64,000 nt of DNA from Rhabdophis nuchalis (taxonomy: Eukaryota; Chordata; Lepidosauria; Squamata; Natricidae): assembly GCA_039707465.1 (NCBI GenBank), contig CM077645.1, positions 160,815,503 through 160,879,502 on the forward strand, given 5' to 3'. Below, piece after piece: positions 1 to 10,721 of this stretch. The first letter of the stretch is position 1; each line of letters starts with the position of its first letter. The position numbers and the translations under genes were made by a program. The notes under the pieces were generated by a model. The model made no database searches. It saw only the letters and a program-made list of their open reading frames with translations, and was not told the DNA's origin.

Positions 1-190
1 TCTTTGTGTCATATAATATATGTGGGTACACGCATAATTTTGTATCTGTCTGTCTATTTGTCTTATCATGTTTATTTTTATATTAGAGGTGGAGACCCTT
101 TGAGAGCTGTGTGCAACATAATTTCATTTTAATGTACAGTATGTCGATTAGCGTACATTCAAAGTGACAATAAAGTATTCTATTCTATAG
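1..190 (+). repeat. LINE-type 3' tail ending in (ATTCT)n
   Basis: The segment ends with a GTGACAATAAAG motif followed by a short TATTCTATTCTA repeat near 166-188. The same ACAATAAAG tail, with ATT repeats, occurs at 29,711-29,750 and inverted at 9,781-9,830, so it looks like the 3' end of a LINE family. No coding sequence is attached and the family is not certain. Confidence 0.45.
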
Positions 191-2618
191 TATCGTAGAT
201 TCTGAGTAAATGTAAGAAAATATTTCAATACGGCAAGGCCAGATTGATAGAGAACCAGTTATCCAGAGAGGTTGTGGGTTTCCCTTATTGCAATATGTTC
301 AACCAGACACTGGGCAGCTATTTGCCTGGGATGCTTTAATTTGGATTTGTCAGCTGAACAGAGGGTTGGGCTTGATGGCGTAAGTGGCCCCTTCCAACTG
401 TATGATTCCTTGATTTGTAGACAGCCTAAATATCAGCTTGCATTACAAATGCCATGCAATAAGAAATAGCTGCAAATTTCCCTTGTGCGAGAATCTATGG
501 CGGTAACAGGTACTGAAAGCAAGCTTCCATTTAAAAAACAAACCCACAAAAGTACCTAGAAGCATTGGTATTCATTTACTACTTCTTCTGACATCTCAAT
601 GTTTCATAAGGAAAATATGGTTGGAATTAATATTGACAGTATTGGAGTTATGAGTGAGTGCACTGCAGTAACAATAGTTTCAGCCTTTTCACTTTTGTAG
701 CTTTGGAAGAATATTTTATGATCTATTTGTTATGACATACAGTATGTATGACAGATGTCCAATGCTGGCTATTATAAAGTAGCAAAGGTCCCTGTATCAG
801 TACTTACATACTTGAGAAAACTATTCAGTTCCTGGGAAAAAAGTGATAGAAGCTTGGAACAAGACATATTTAAATTCATATTTAAATTGAGGGTTTCTCA
901 AATGTAAAACAAAGACATTTTCATTATAAATGTTAACATGCTAGTAGTTAACTGTTCTGTAGTAGCAAGCTAAAAAAGAGAACAAATACTTTTATAGAGA
1001 TTAATTTAAGGAAAAATGGAAGAAACTGATCTTTGCTAACATTCCCACCAAAATGTAAACACAAAGAATTCAAAGATTTGCATAGGTAAGAATAGAAAAG
1101 ATCAAGAATTCTAAAATACTAAATGGTAGAACTTGCAGAGGTACCTAAATTAACCTCTTTGATTAGAGAAAGAAACAATATCTACTTCTATGGCTGACCA
1201 TTTTGCATAAAATAAGAAAAAAAATCACATGACTTGTGGCTTTGATGATTAGAAAAACTGACTAATAGAAAAGACTAAGCTTTTGTAATTATATTTGCTA
1301 CAAAGGAAATTGAAACCTTCCTTCCTTCCTTCCTCTTTATGCTCTTTGTAAAACTTTTAATACCATTTATTTTAGAAAAGGGATGGGAATATACCTCTGT
1401 CTGGCTGTACATAGTAATACAGCTCAGTACTGAAATAGGCAGCATATAAAAACATGCTCCACATACTTAGTTTTACCTGGTACTACAGTTTGTACAACTC
1501 AGGGTGTCATACATAAATGCTGCATTAATTACTATATTTAACTGATACACGTATCTTAGAAAGTACTGGTATTTTATTATTGAGCAATATCTGTTGTAAA
1601 TATACATATATTGTATATGTATAAAAATATGCAACACATACAAAAATACAAATATGTGTATATTTGTACAAATAATAAAAAGGTAGGATACAAATAAATG
1701 AATCAAAATAAATCTGCACTGACTTGGAAAACAAAAGAAAAAAGTGAGATATAGAAAAATTGAAATGTGTATTTCTGTAAAGTTGCTAATGAGACTATGA
1801 AAGGCAAAGTTGCTAAGTGGCTCTGATAAGTAGGTATCCAGAAATGAATGCAATTCTTTATAAAAGGACTTTCTTATTTTTTCCCTGAGACTAACAGAAT
1901 GTTAAAAAGAAACAATATAAAGGGGATCAGGACCCTTGTCAATCTGTCTTCCAGTATGATAACTTTTTGAATACTTAATAAAATTGAAGAAAAACTAGTC
2001 TCAGGGAAGAAATCTGATTGAAGACTGGATTTCAAAAAAGGGCCAAATCAGATTGCAGTGGTGGAGAAAAGATATTGAAAACTATCTCAACAAAGCTCAC
2101 AATGTGAGATACAGTTGAAGAGGGCCTCGGAATGGTTGGTGACCATCATGCTTTAAGCCCCTCCCTAATGCTCTTGGTCATGTGACTCACAGCAGAGAAT
2201 GTACAGGCTGCCCTACACTTGTGAGTGTACACATACATATGGTTATTGCTGAAAAAGGGGGTTAGAAAATATTTTACAAAACATGTTTTGTCTTGGTTTA
2301 AATGTTTTAAAGAATGAACATGATTCTAATTTAAAATGGTTTTACTTAGTCTCTAACAACAATAATGAACAAGTGGTCCAAAAAATAAGAAAGTTAATGG
2401 TCTTTGAGGATTAAAATGCTTCCTTCTCAATACTTACTGAATAAAATTTATCAGCATGACAATAAGGAAACAACATTCTTAAGTAATAAATCAGAAAATA
2501 AATTTTACAGATCAAAACTGAGTCATTTACAAGGAATTGAAGAACAGAATTCTGAAGTTAAATAAATAAATACTTGTACTCTAAAGAACTAGCAGATTTA
2601 AATTTAATAGATTACTTT
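191..2618. other. No recognised feature (AT-rich)
   Basis: AT-rich sequence without a convincing exon, RNA gene or intact repeat. The minus-strand open frames near 1,473-1,853 are of low-complexity composition and match no family I know. Confidence 0.6.
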
Positions 2619-2772
2619 GCCGTACGGATCTGGATGGGTGGTAACAAACTCAAGCTCAACCCTGCCAAGACTGAGTGGCTGTGGTTTCCGGCACCCCGGT
2701 TCAGCCAGATTACTCCAACTCTGGCCATTGGGGGCGAAACACTGGCCCCCATGGAGAGGGCGCGCAAATTGA
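2619..2772 (+). mobile_element. Internal fragment of an L2-type LINE
   Basis: About 150 bp match the reverse transcriptase/C-terminal junction of the L2 copy at 16,046-16,200 with about three differences. The translated segment contains RIWMGGNKLKLNPAKTEWLW. Both ends stop abruptly in unrelated AT-rich DNA, and there is no 3' UTR or tail, so it is not a normal 5'-truncated LINE insertion. Confidence 0.9.
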
Positions 2773-5179
2773 ATAAGTTTCCTGGAGTTGATGGTATTAC
2801 ATTAACTGTTTATAAAGAAATCAGAACTAATTATCCATTATTTATATTCTGTTTAATTAAGCACTGCAGGATAATCATATCCTTGATTCATAGCATTAAG
2901 TCTGGTTAGTTGTGATTTCAAAGGCTAGCAAAGAGTTAGCTGACACCTATTGACCCACTGCACTTTTAAATCAAGATAAAAATATTTTTACACCTTGCTT
3001 GGCCAACAGACTAAGTAAATTCACTAAAAATTATATTAATCAAGACTGATCTGGATTCCTTAAGTTAAACAAATAACAGGTCCTACAGCAAGAATTGTAA
3101 CTTCAGTACTTTTGTTTTAGGGAAAATAAACTCTAGTCTTATTCCTTATTTTAATCCTAAACATTTTACTTAAAAAGAGAGACTAAAATGGTTTAATTCA
3201 CTTAAATAGATTTATATAGCTACTTAAAATTATTTCAAAACTATAAAATATTCACAGTAGATCCCAGACCTGTTTATGACTTAAAATGTTATTGGCCCAA
3301 GGGTGGGGAATAATTTAGAAACTCTTCTATTACATTTTCTTCCCTGCAAATATTTTACATTTTAACTGTATCAGCGGCAGGCCTTTTTTAGTGATCAAAT
3401 TAGATTCAAATTGAAATTAAAAAAGATTTCTCATTTTTTTCCTCCTATTATTTCAGAAATGTACAAAATACACTCATTAATTTAAATGTACAGATGGGAG
3501 TTATGAAAGGCCCTAGATTGTACACACTGTAATGAGATGAAAAGAGACTCCTAACTTTGTTGGAACTGGTAAGGAAAGTAACACACCCTGAAGGCTACCT
3601 GTCAATCTCAGATGCAGATGGTACTTTTTTCAACGGACCTTTTATGTCAGTTCCTTCAGCTGCTTTTCAAGCAGACATAGCTCCCTAGAGGGAAAATCCT
3701 GTTGATCGGCTGCTGGTGGAGCATCCAAAGCAACAATACTGTCTCAATCACCTCTACTCTGAATGATCGTTTCCTGTAGCTATTGTACCTCTTTTTCTCC
3801 ATCTTGTGCAGCCAAAGAAGGGAGGGGAACCAAACAAAACCAAATTCCCACACCTCTTCTTTCTGATTCTTTTGTTTCATTTCATGATTCATTTTCTGGA
3901 TGCAAAATTTGATTCACCCGAGATACAATGCAAATCTTTTATTTATTGTGATAGGTGAACTTCATTTGAAAAACAACAACACACAACCAAAAGGTGCTGT
4001 TTTTCCTCATCACTGATGTAAATTGACTTTGGGCTAGATAATAAATATCAGACCGTTATCTCATAAGAACTAGTCTCATTCTGTTTCTAAATAATGTAAC
4101 TCTACTGCCTTCCAAGCTTGCAGAAAATAAATAACCAAGGACATTTTCTGCATACTCAGAAAAGTCTGTCAGCTTTCTAAATACTTCCCTTGAAAATAGC
4201 ATAGTTCCCCCATAATTTCTTGGAAAGTGGCAGATCTCGCCTCCTCAGATCTCTTGTGCTTGCTGCCATTTTTAAATCTGGGACAGCACAGAGGCCAAGA
4301 AGACAAATTAATGGGTCTCTTGGAGGGTAGCACAACTTTCCTTTAGGAGCACAAACTACTCTGGATCATAAAATAATAGAAAAGTACTTTTGCTGTTCAG
4401 GGAATGGTATGTAGTATTAAGAACTATCAGTAACAACTGTATGATTTTACCCATAATCTTCTAAATTAAAACATCACATTAATTATGAAATACAGAAAAA
4501 TGTATATTATAAGAAGACATATGGTAACATCTTCAGCTGGCTTGGTTCTTGGTGCTAGGAAATGAAGGGAATTAGTCTTGCAAGATTTTCCTTCATTCGT
4601 GGAATTAATGTTAGTGAAAACAGCAGTATACTAGATTATGGAAGGGCCAGAGTAAACAAATGCAACAAAAATGTAATAATATATATTTAAAATAAAGTTG
4701 CTCAAACTCTGAATTAATGAATTGAATTGAAAAATGCTCCTTCATTTGCTCTTTATTTCCAACATCTTGTTTGATGATAGCTTCACTTTAGCAGCAGCAA
4801 ACAAAAAAAGCAATAACTTTCTAGAAGGTCTATGGAGATTCTCAATCATTCAGGTCACAGTTGTCTCAAAGGTGCTTTTTCAAAAGGCAACTAGACTGCT
4901 TTTTGACATTTTGCTTCTTTCCCAAGAAGCTTCATGAGTTGTGATGATGGGGAGATGGAAAGATACTGACAGGTCTAGAAGGTCTGAAATATTTTCTTCT
5001 TTCTATCTTCTGAAAGATACTCAGTTTCTGGAATTCTGAGGGATGTTAAGTTGTAGGAGCTTTATCTCTGATGTTTGAGAGGCTACAATCAAACATCAGG
5101 AATGAGGAAAATCTCTCAGTTTTTCTGCTCTCAGTTACTGTACCTACCTGGTCAGGTAAGAAAAAAGGGGGCAGTAAGG
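2773..5179. other. No recognised feature
   Basis: Unique-looking AT-rich sequence. I see no splice-flanked coding block, RNA gene or clear transposon terminus. Confidence 0.6.
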
Positions 5180-5752
5180 ATACCCTAAGGTAAAGGTTCC
5201 CCTCGCATATATGTGCTACCGTGTTTCCCCGGAATAAGACAGGGTCTTATTTTCTTTTGACCCCCCCCCCCCAATAAGCGCTTGGCCTTATTTTCGGGGA
5301 GGTCTTATTATTTTTGAGTTGCAAGTGGTGGCGAGTGTTGTCACCTCATGGCTGCTGCTGTGTTGCAATATTTTCAGGGAGGTCTTTTTTGGGGGGACAG
5401 CTTATTTTAGCGCATGTGCTCAAAAGCCCAATTGGGCTTATTATCTGGGGATGTCTTATTTTCAGGGAAACAGAGTAGTGGTTCCCGACTCTAGGGGGCA
5501 GTGCTCATCTCCATTTAAAAGCTGAAAAGCCAGCACTGTCTGAAGACGTCTCCATGGTCATGTGGCTGGCATGACTAAACACTGAAGGCGCACGGAACAC
5601 TGTTACTTGCCCACCAAAGGTGGTTCCTATTTTTTCTACTTGCATTTTTACATGCTTTTGAACTGCTAGGTTGGCAGAAGCTGGGACAAGTAACAGGAAC
5701 TCACTCCGTTATGCGGCCCTAGAGATTCGAATTGCCGAACTGCCAACCTTGC
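5180..5752 (-). mobile_element. Sauria-type tRNA-derived SINE, split by a MITE
   Basis: Read on the minus strand, this matches the squamate Sauria SINE. It has a degenerate B box (AATTCGAATCTC), the CCAACCTAGCAGTT segment, the GGAACCACCTTTGG block, the GACGTCTTC block and a 3' end running GAGGGGAACCTTTACC. The tRNA-like head with the A box is missing, so the copy is 5' truncated. A TA-flanked MITE (5,219-5,475) interrupts it; removing that MITE and one TA restores a continuous SINE. Non-autonomous; mobilised in trans by a BovB-type LINE in known squamates. Confidence 0.85.
5219..5475. mobile_element. TA-flanked MITE (CCGTGTTTCCC terminal inverted repeats)
   Basis: The element starts CCGTGTTTCCCCGGAATAAG and ends with the inverted equivalent, flanked by TA at 5,217-5,218 and 5,476-5,477. 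A TA duplication with such inverted repeats fits a Tc1/mariner-type non-autonomous element. A second copy lies inverted at 39,301-39,523. It contains an internal run of C and repeated 'AATAAG' blocks, and has no transposase. Confidence 0.8.
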
Positions 5753-8160
5753 TTATAGCAAAATTAGCTCAACTGGAGATAAACTGGAAGAGAACTGTCC
5801 CTCATGGTAAATTTTGCAGCATTTTTTTGTTGCAATCCTTATATAAAAATGTGATAACTTGAGGCAAGGCATCAATATAAAATACAGTATGGAACTGACC
5901 AAATAAATCAGGAGGTTGCAATCCTGTTTAGGCTGAAGACAAGCTATGAGCCACATTCCCCAAAGTGGGTGAAACTGGGGCAAAGAAATAGAGATAGTAT
6001 AACATTATTTTAATTTAATTTAATGCAGCCTATATTACAGATAAGTGTAAATAATTGTGCACTGTACAATTGTACATAACCGAAATGCTTATCCTATGAT
6101 TATTTAATATCTCCATCACCACCACTATGACATTAAGAACACAATTTGGTGTCAGCTTGAAAACACTTTGGAGTCTACACTCAAGGTTTATGCTGGTGCC
6201 CGCTTCCAGCATTTTCATGATAAATTAAAACATTTAGGAAGGGGAAAAGAACCCTTGTCCTCTGCTTTTTGGTTACCGTTCAAAAGCAAACAATTTCAGA
6301 CAGGTCACTATTATCCCGGACAGCTGACAACTTTTTTCAGCAGTGGATAAGTCAGAAAGATTTCAATTATTTTCAGGTGTGAATCTCTGAGACCTGGGAA
6401 AGGATGAGAAATGAGTTCTTACTGGATAAAAGAACAAGAAAGAGAGACGATTCTCTAATCCAGCAGAGTTGGTTTCATCGTGTTTCATCTCTCACAAAGC
6501 ATTAATATGCAGCAAAGAAAAGAGAAGTAAAATATTAAATGAGATTTCAAAGTATCATTTTTCACTTTTGCTCTTTGAAATATTTCCCCTGCCTTTCATT
6601 ACAAGCTCCTTCTCTCCCCTTTGTCTTTGGCCAGAGATATTCCAAGTTGACTGGCATAACAAATCCACCTACAATAATTGTGTCCTAGAGATTTTCTCCT
6701 TACAGGTCTGTAAATGTTCTACAAGTCCAATAGCTATTCTGTCCCTTCTAGAGAAGGACACGGAGAGAGAAAAACCTGAGAATGAACATGAATAGAAGAG
6801 AAGCACTGAATAGCAAAGACAGAGACTACTGAATTTATTTAATACTCCCTCTCTGTTTCACAAAAATGGCCTGGGTAATCGTTTGAAAAATAATAACTGG
6901 GTTCATTTCAGAGTCTGCACAATGCTCCTCTTTGTCCCTTGTAAGTCTCTCAAATGTCTTATTTTAAAGGAATATATAGTACTCCCGGAAGACATTTTCC
7001 CATTTCTATTCTCTTCAACTCCTGTGAGCCCTTGTTCTGTGTGATAAGGCAATCTCCTTCGGGATCTGAGCTGTGTAGTTTCGCACCACGAGTGACAAGG
7101 ACTCGACTTGAATAACTGCTGTGCGCAGGTTGTAATTATGTCAGCTGGAGTGTTGAACAAGGGGACTGATTAATGGGAACCCCAGCCCAGGCACCATCCC
7201 TATCAAAACCTTCGTGCAGGCCAAGCAAGTGGGGATGGGTTAAAGCAGAAAGACAAAACATGCTGTATTGTCCATGATAGATGAATTGCTCCAACAGTCT
7301 TCAGGCAGATGTTCCAGGACAGTATAATATACAATTACTCTGCCTTATCACCTTCCAAGGGACAATAAAGCTTCCTCCTTCTATAGCTCATGTGAGTGAA
7401 GGCAAAATTAGTTTTACTTTTACAACACTGACTCACTTATCATGTTGCCTTGATTGTGCTTTTACAGCTAAAGAAAACATATATTCCACTTTTAAACTAA
7501 AAAAAGATCCTTTTAATACAGAAACCAGACAACTCCTTGGAAACTATTTTGCCTCACAGTGGTAGAATTCTGGGGTTCTAAAGGATACATGACTATCATT
7601 GGAAGAGCAGGTCTGTTAACATGCTATTTCAGAAGAACTGAATTGCATTTTGTTAAACTGAATTAGTCACCCGAAACTGTCTTTGGACCCATAAATGCTG
7701 TTTAGAATCCCTATCTAAAATTGCATTTGCGAACCACAATTATTATTGCTGCATTAAGTGATATTAAACAAGCATCTTCTGAGAACTGCTTAAATAGAAG
7801 AAAGAGACAGAAAGACATATAGACAGACAAAATGACTTTTCACAGCTAAACATTGTTTAAGAGAGACACTGATCCTATAACTTGAAATAGTTCTCGCAAA
7901 TTCAAAACAAGGCTTTACGACAGATATGAGCCAAAATGATTTTTGAAATTGAGCCCCAAGGTATGTGAAGAAATTTTCCAACAATTCCTCAAGGACAGGA
8001 TGGTCCCCTAGCAGTGGCAGTTCCACGCTACAGAAAAAGTCATCATGATGACTCCCCTAGGGATTTCATTGAAAAGTGGAAGCCAGGGAAACAATAAACT
8101 ACTAGAGATAATTGTACAATAACAGACTACATTCACAGACCTTCTCTGTATTAAACATTA
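5753..8160. other. No recognised feature
   Basis: No exon-like block with splice signals, RNA gene or diagnostic transposon end was found. Open frames here, such as 6,469-6,795 and 7,281-7,565, have no recognisable domain. Confidence 0.55.
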
Positions 8161-8164
8161 CACG

Positions 8165-8470
8165 AAAGCATTTATTTATTTATATCCCACCTTCGTTATT
8201 TTTTTATAAATAACTGAATGTCTGTCTTTCTGTCTATCATCATCCATCCATTTATAATTTTAAATAGTCTATAAACTGATTAAAAACCGGATTATCATTC
8301 TATTTTTATCTCACCTATTTATATTTAGTCAGCTCAAGGCAGCTAACATACCTAATACTTCTGCTTCTTATTTTCCCCATAACAATAACTGTGTCAGGTA
8401 GGTTTTAGTTTTTTATTTTATTTATTAAATTTGTTTGCAGGCCATCTTGCCACAAGGCGGCTCTGATTGC
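8165..8470 (-). repeat. Possible degraded L2/CR1-type 3' end
   Basis: Two short minus-strand blocks resemble LINE 3' UTR ends: ATTTATTTATTTATATCCCACC near 8,170, reported here only by its sense that an (AAATA)n tail follows a GGTGGGATATA motif, and a second CTCACCTATTTATATTTAGT block near 8,311 leading into a GTGTCAGGTAGGTT motif. Both are old and diverged, and assignment to one family is uncertain. Confidence 0.4.
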
Positions 8471-8696
8471 TAACAGGAACCTCTACATCCTTTCATTCCT
8501 TTTAGGCATCACTAATCATTTAATCATGTGGTCTTCTGTGTTAATTCAATAAAATGTTGTGTTGTCTGTGCAGCAATCTTCATTGAATAGTGGTGATCAT
8601 TCAGCAGACATGCACTTATTGCTGTTAAGAATGCTACATGCCAGATAGCTAGGTATATAGACAGACAGACAGACAAACTAAGGTAGACTACTAATC

Positions 8697-8878
8697 CAAG
8701 GGTCTCCAACCCCGGTCCGTGAACTGGCACTGGTCTGCACCATGCCAGAAACCAGTCTGCGCAAACAAAGCCCCATCCACAGTATGCAGGAAGCACACAA
8801 AAACATGCTCCCACCGGTCCGCAGAAAAACCTCTCTCCAAGAAACGGGTCTCTGGTGCCCAAGATGTTGGGACTGCTG
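8697..8878. mobile_element. hAT-type MITE (GGTCTCCAACCCCGGTCC family)
   Basis: The element begins CAAGGGTCTCCAACCCCGG and ends GTTGGGACTGCTG, a diverged inverted repeat. A second copy lies at 38,823-38,988. The flanking 8-mers agree at about five of eight positions, so this copy is old. There is no coding capacity; overlapping open frames are incidental. Confidence 0.75.
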
Positions 8879-8886
8879 GACTAGTT

Positions 8887-9770
8887 CATATACAAAGAAA
8901 AGTTTTCTGTTGCTGCAAATTGTGAAACTCTCAAAACATCTAAAAAGTGGTATTGCTGCTAAAAAAAAAAAAAAAGTTGTAGAATGCTGGTTGTCCAACT
9001 GTCAACTGTGAAGACTAAAGAAACTAAATAATCTGCCTGGAGAAATAAAAATATACAGGTGGGAGATCCTCTTTAGTAAGTCACAGTTTATTTTCTAGTA
9101 CTTCCTGGCACTATATGAATTAACATCTCTAGGTTTTGATAGCAAAAGATTACTTCCTCTGAGGGTTTCTACTAAGCTGCAGGACTTTTAGCTTCGTGTT
9201 ATATCCATGTGCTCGTGGCAAGGAAAGGCTACAGAGATTGCAAAGAGCCAATATTAGCTACTGGGAAAAGTTTTCTTCATAGCAACAATGACAAGTCACT
9301 GGCTAGCAGCTAAGGAGATATCGAGACTAGAAAAATAGGCTATTTCCTAACTCTCTCCTCAGATCATGTCCACAGCTTTCCTGATCCCTTCAGCATTCAC
9401 TTCAAAGTACTTTTATAGTTCATCTATCTATATACTACTAAAATACTAATTGTCATGATTTTTAAGTGTGTGAAATGGTGTATCATAGGGCATCAATTTT
9501 TGAGTGAAGGTACCTCAAATGGGTTGACTTACAGAAGGTGTCCAGAATCTGGGACCCATGATTTCTAAGGGAATGAAAATTTGGGAAGATTTGGCTGCTT
9601 CAGTGCTATAGGTTGCTGCTATAGTTGGGCTATATTGCCCCAGTCTTGAGGTCTTCATTTTCAGGCTATGATTCTTAACATGGTAAGTAGATGGGTCAGC
9701 AGTAAGTGATAGAAAAGCAACAGTTTTATATGATTTACAACAATGCCCATGAAGAAGGTTCCATAAGGTC
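8887..9770. other. No recognised feature
   Basis: Unremarkable AT-rich sequence with no gene or repeat I can name. Confidence 0.55.
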
Positions 9771-9780
9771 TGATACTAAA

Positions 9781-9860
9781 TAATAATAATAATAATAATC
9801 TTTATTGTCATTGTAAAAATGGTAAGGAAGATGCAGTTCAGAATTTCATTTGTATGTATA
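9781..9860 (-). repeat. LINE 3' tail with (ATT)n
   Basis: On the minus strand a CCATTTTTACAATGACAATA block is followed by AAG and an ATT repeat. The same tail, in plus orientation, lies next to the ZNF407 exon acceptor at 29,711-29,750. Confidence 0.6.
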
Positions 9861-9963
9861 TCCCCGTCTCAGAGAACACCTGAGGATTTAAACTGGGTGA
9901 CAGGAAGCAACTTCATCATTTTCTAATCAATCAGATCATAAAAACTAACATACATATGTATGT

Positions 9964-10110
9964 ATGTAGGTAGGTAGGTTTTGGTTTATTCGGGTCTTTT
10001 TCCGTGTAAAATTAAGTGTTTATTAAAATTAAAAAACACTTTTAATTTTACACGGGAAAAGACTCGAATAAACCAAAACCTACATACCTATACCCGTGAA
10101 AATCTACGAA
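9964..10110. mobile_element. Inverted pair of diverged Penelope terminal-repeat ends
   Basis: Left arm 9,964-10,021 and right arm 10,030-10,090 are near-perfect inverted repeats around a loop of about 8 nt. The right arm (CACGGGAAAAGACTCG, then AATAAACC and CCTACATACC) aligns with the end of the GIY-YIG Penelope terminal repeat (CGCGGGAGAAAACCCG, then AACAACC and CCTACATAC). It is therefore a diverged relative inserted head-to-head. Confidence 0.65.
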
Positions 10111-10116
10111 AACAAA

Positions 10117-10119
10117 TAG

Positions 10120-10196
<77 letters not shown>
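10117..10196. repeat. (TAGA)n then (GA)n microsatellite
   Basis: A short TAGA run is followed by nearly 60 bp of uninterrupted GA dinucleotides, ending at the start of a hammerhead-bearing repeat. Confidence 0.95.
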
Positions 10197-10199
<3 letters not shown>

Positions 10200-10490
10200 G
10201 TTTTCACAACTTCCTGTTAGGGCCCCATTAAGGGAGGAGACATACTGTTTCCCTCTCTGCCTTTTGGCTCATCACCAGAGACCATCTAGACAGAGAACCA
10301 TGAGTTACGTTGTGTAAAAAAAATTTTTTTTAGATATGTATGTTAGTTTTATGAGCTGATCAATAAATTTAAATTTGAGAGACCAAGATAGATCTATTTC
10401 GAGCTTATTAGCTCTCATCAGTTGGCCACACTCCCCACTGGGATTCGAACCGGGGCTGCAATGCATCCAAAGCGGAAGCTTAGCAATTCA
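10197..10490 (-). mobile_element. P2 repeat (tRNA-like plus hammerhead), copy 1
   Basis: This is an almost full-length copy of the repeat called P2 here, in minus orientation. In its own reading direction it has a degraded tRNA-like segment with a B box (GGTTCGAATCCC), a hammerhead ribozyme, a TTGATCAGCTCATAAAAC block, a TCTAGATGGTCTCTGGTGAT block and a terminal TAACAGGAAGTTGTGAAAAC segment. It encodes no protein. It abuts a Penelope terminal repeat at about 10,491. Confidence 0.8.
10381..10427 (-). ncRNA. Hammerhead ribozyme, P2 copy 1
   Basis: On the minus strand: stem I GGCCAA with UUGGUC, core CUGAUGA, a 14-nt stem II hairpin (GAGCU/AGCUC, loop AAUA), GAA, stem III AUAG/CUAU and C at the cleavage position. 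All conserved core nucleotides are present. Compared with the copy at 20,139-20,185, the last pair of stem I changed from G-C to A-U on both sides, which keeps pairing. Confidence 0.85.
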
Positions 10491-10650
10491 GTCCTTAAAA
10501 AGAGGAACCGGCTGAGATCTCACATTGCTCCTGGAAGCACCAAGCCGGAAGCACCAGCCTGAAGTTGATGAATGAGATTTCATCTAAACGTCGTGAAGAT
10601 ACTTCCAATTCTACGCGGGAGAAAACCCGAACAACCAAAGACCTACATAT
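10491..10650 (+). mobile_element. Penelope-like terminal repeat (P1), copy a
   Basis: The sequence contains the P1 block that runs from GAGGAACCGGCTGAGATCTC through GGAAGCACCAGCCTGAAG to GAGAAAACCCGAACAACC and ends at GACCTACATA in an AT/ACAT microsatellite. Other P1 copies are at 13,813, 18,117, 18,314 and 20,363. Its hammerhead-like core is damaged here (CUGAAGU, and UAAAC in place of GAAAC). Confidence 0.8.
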
Positions 10651-10654
10651 ATAT

Positions 10655-10700
<46 letters not shown>
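10645..10700. repeat. (ATAC)n / (AT)n microsatellite
   Basis: An alternating ACAT and AT tract lies directly between the end of a P1 terminal repeat and the first bases of a P2 repeat (GAGAGAATATTATCAC). Confidence 0.95.
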
Positions 10701-10721
10701 GAGAGAATATTATCACGAGGG

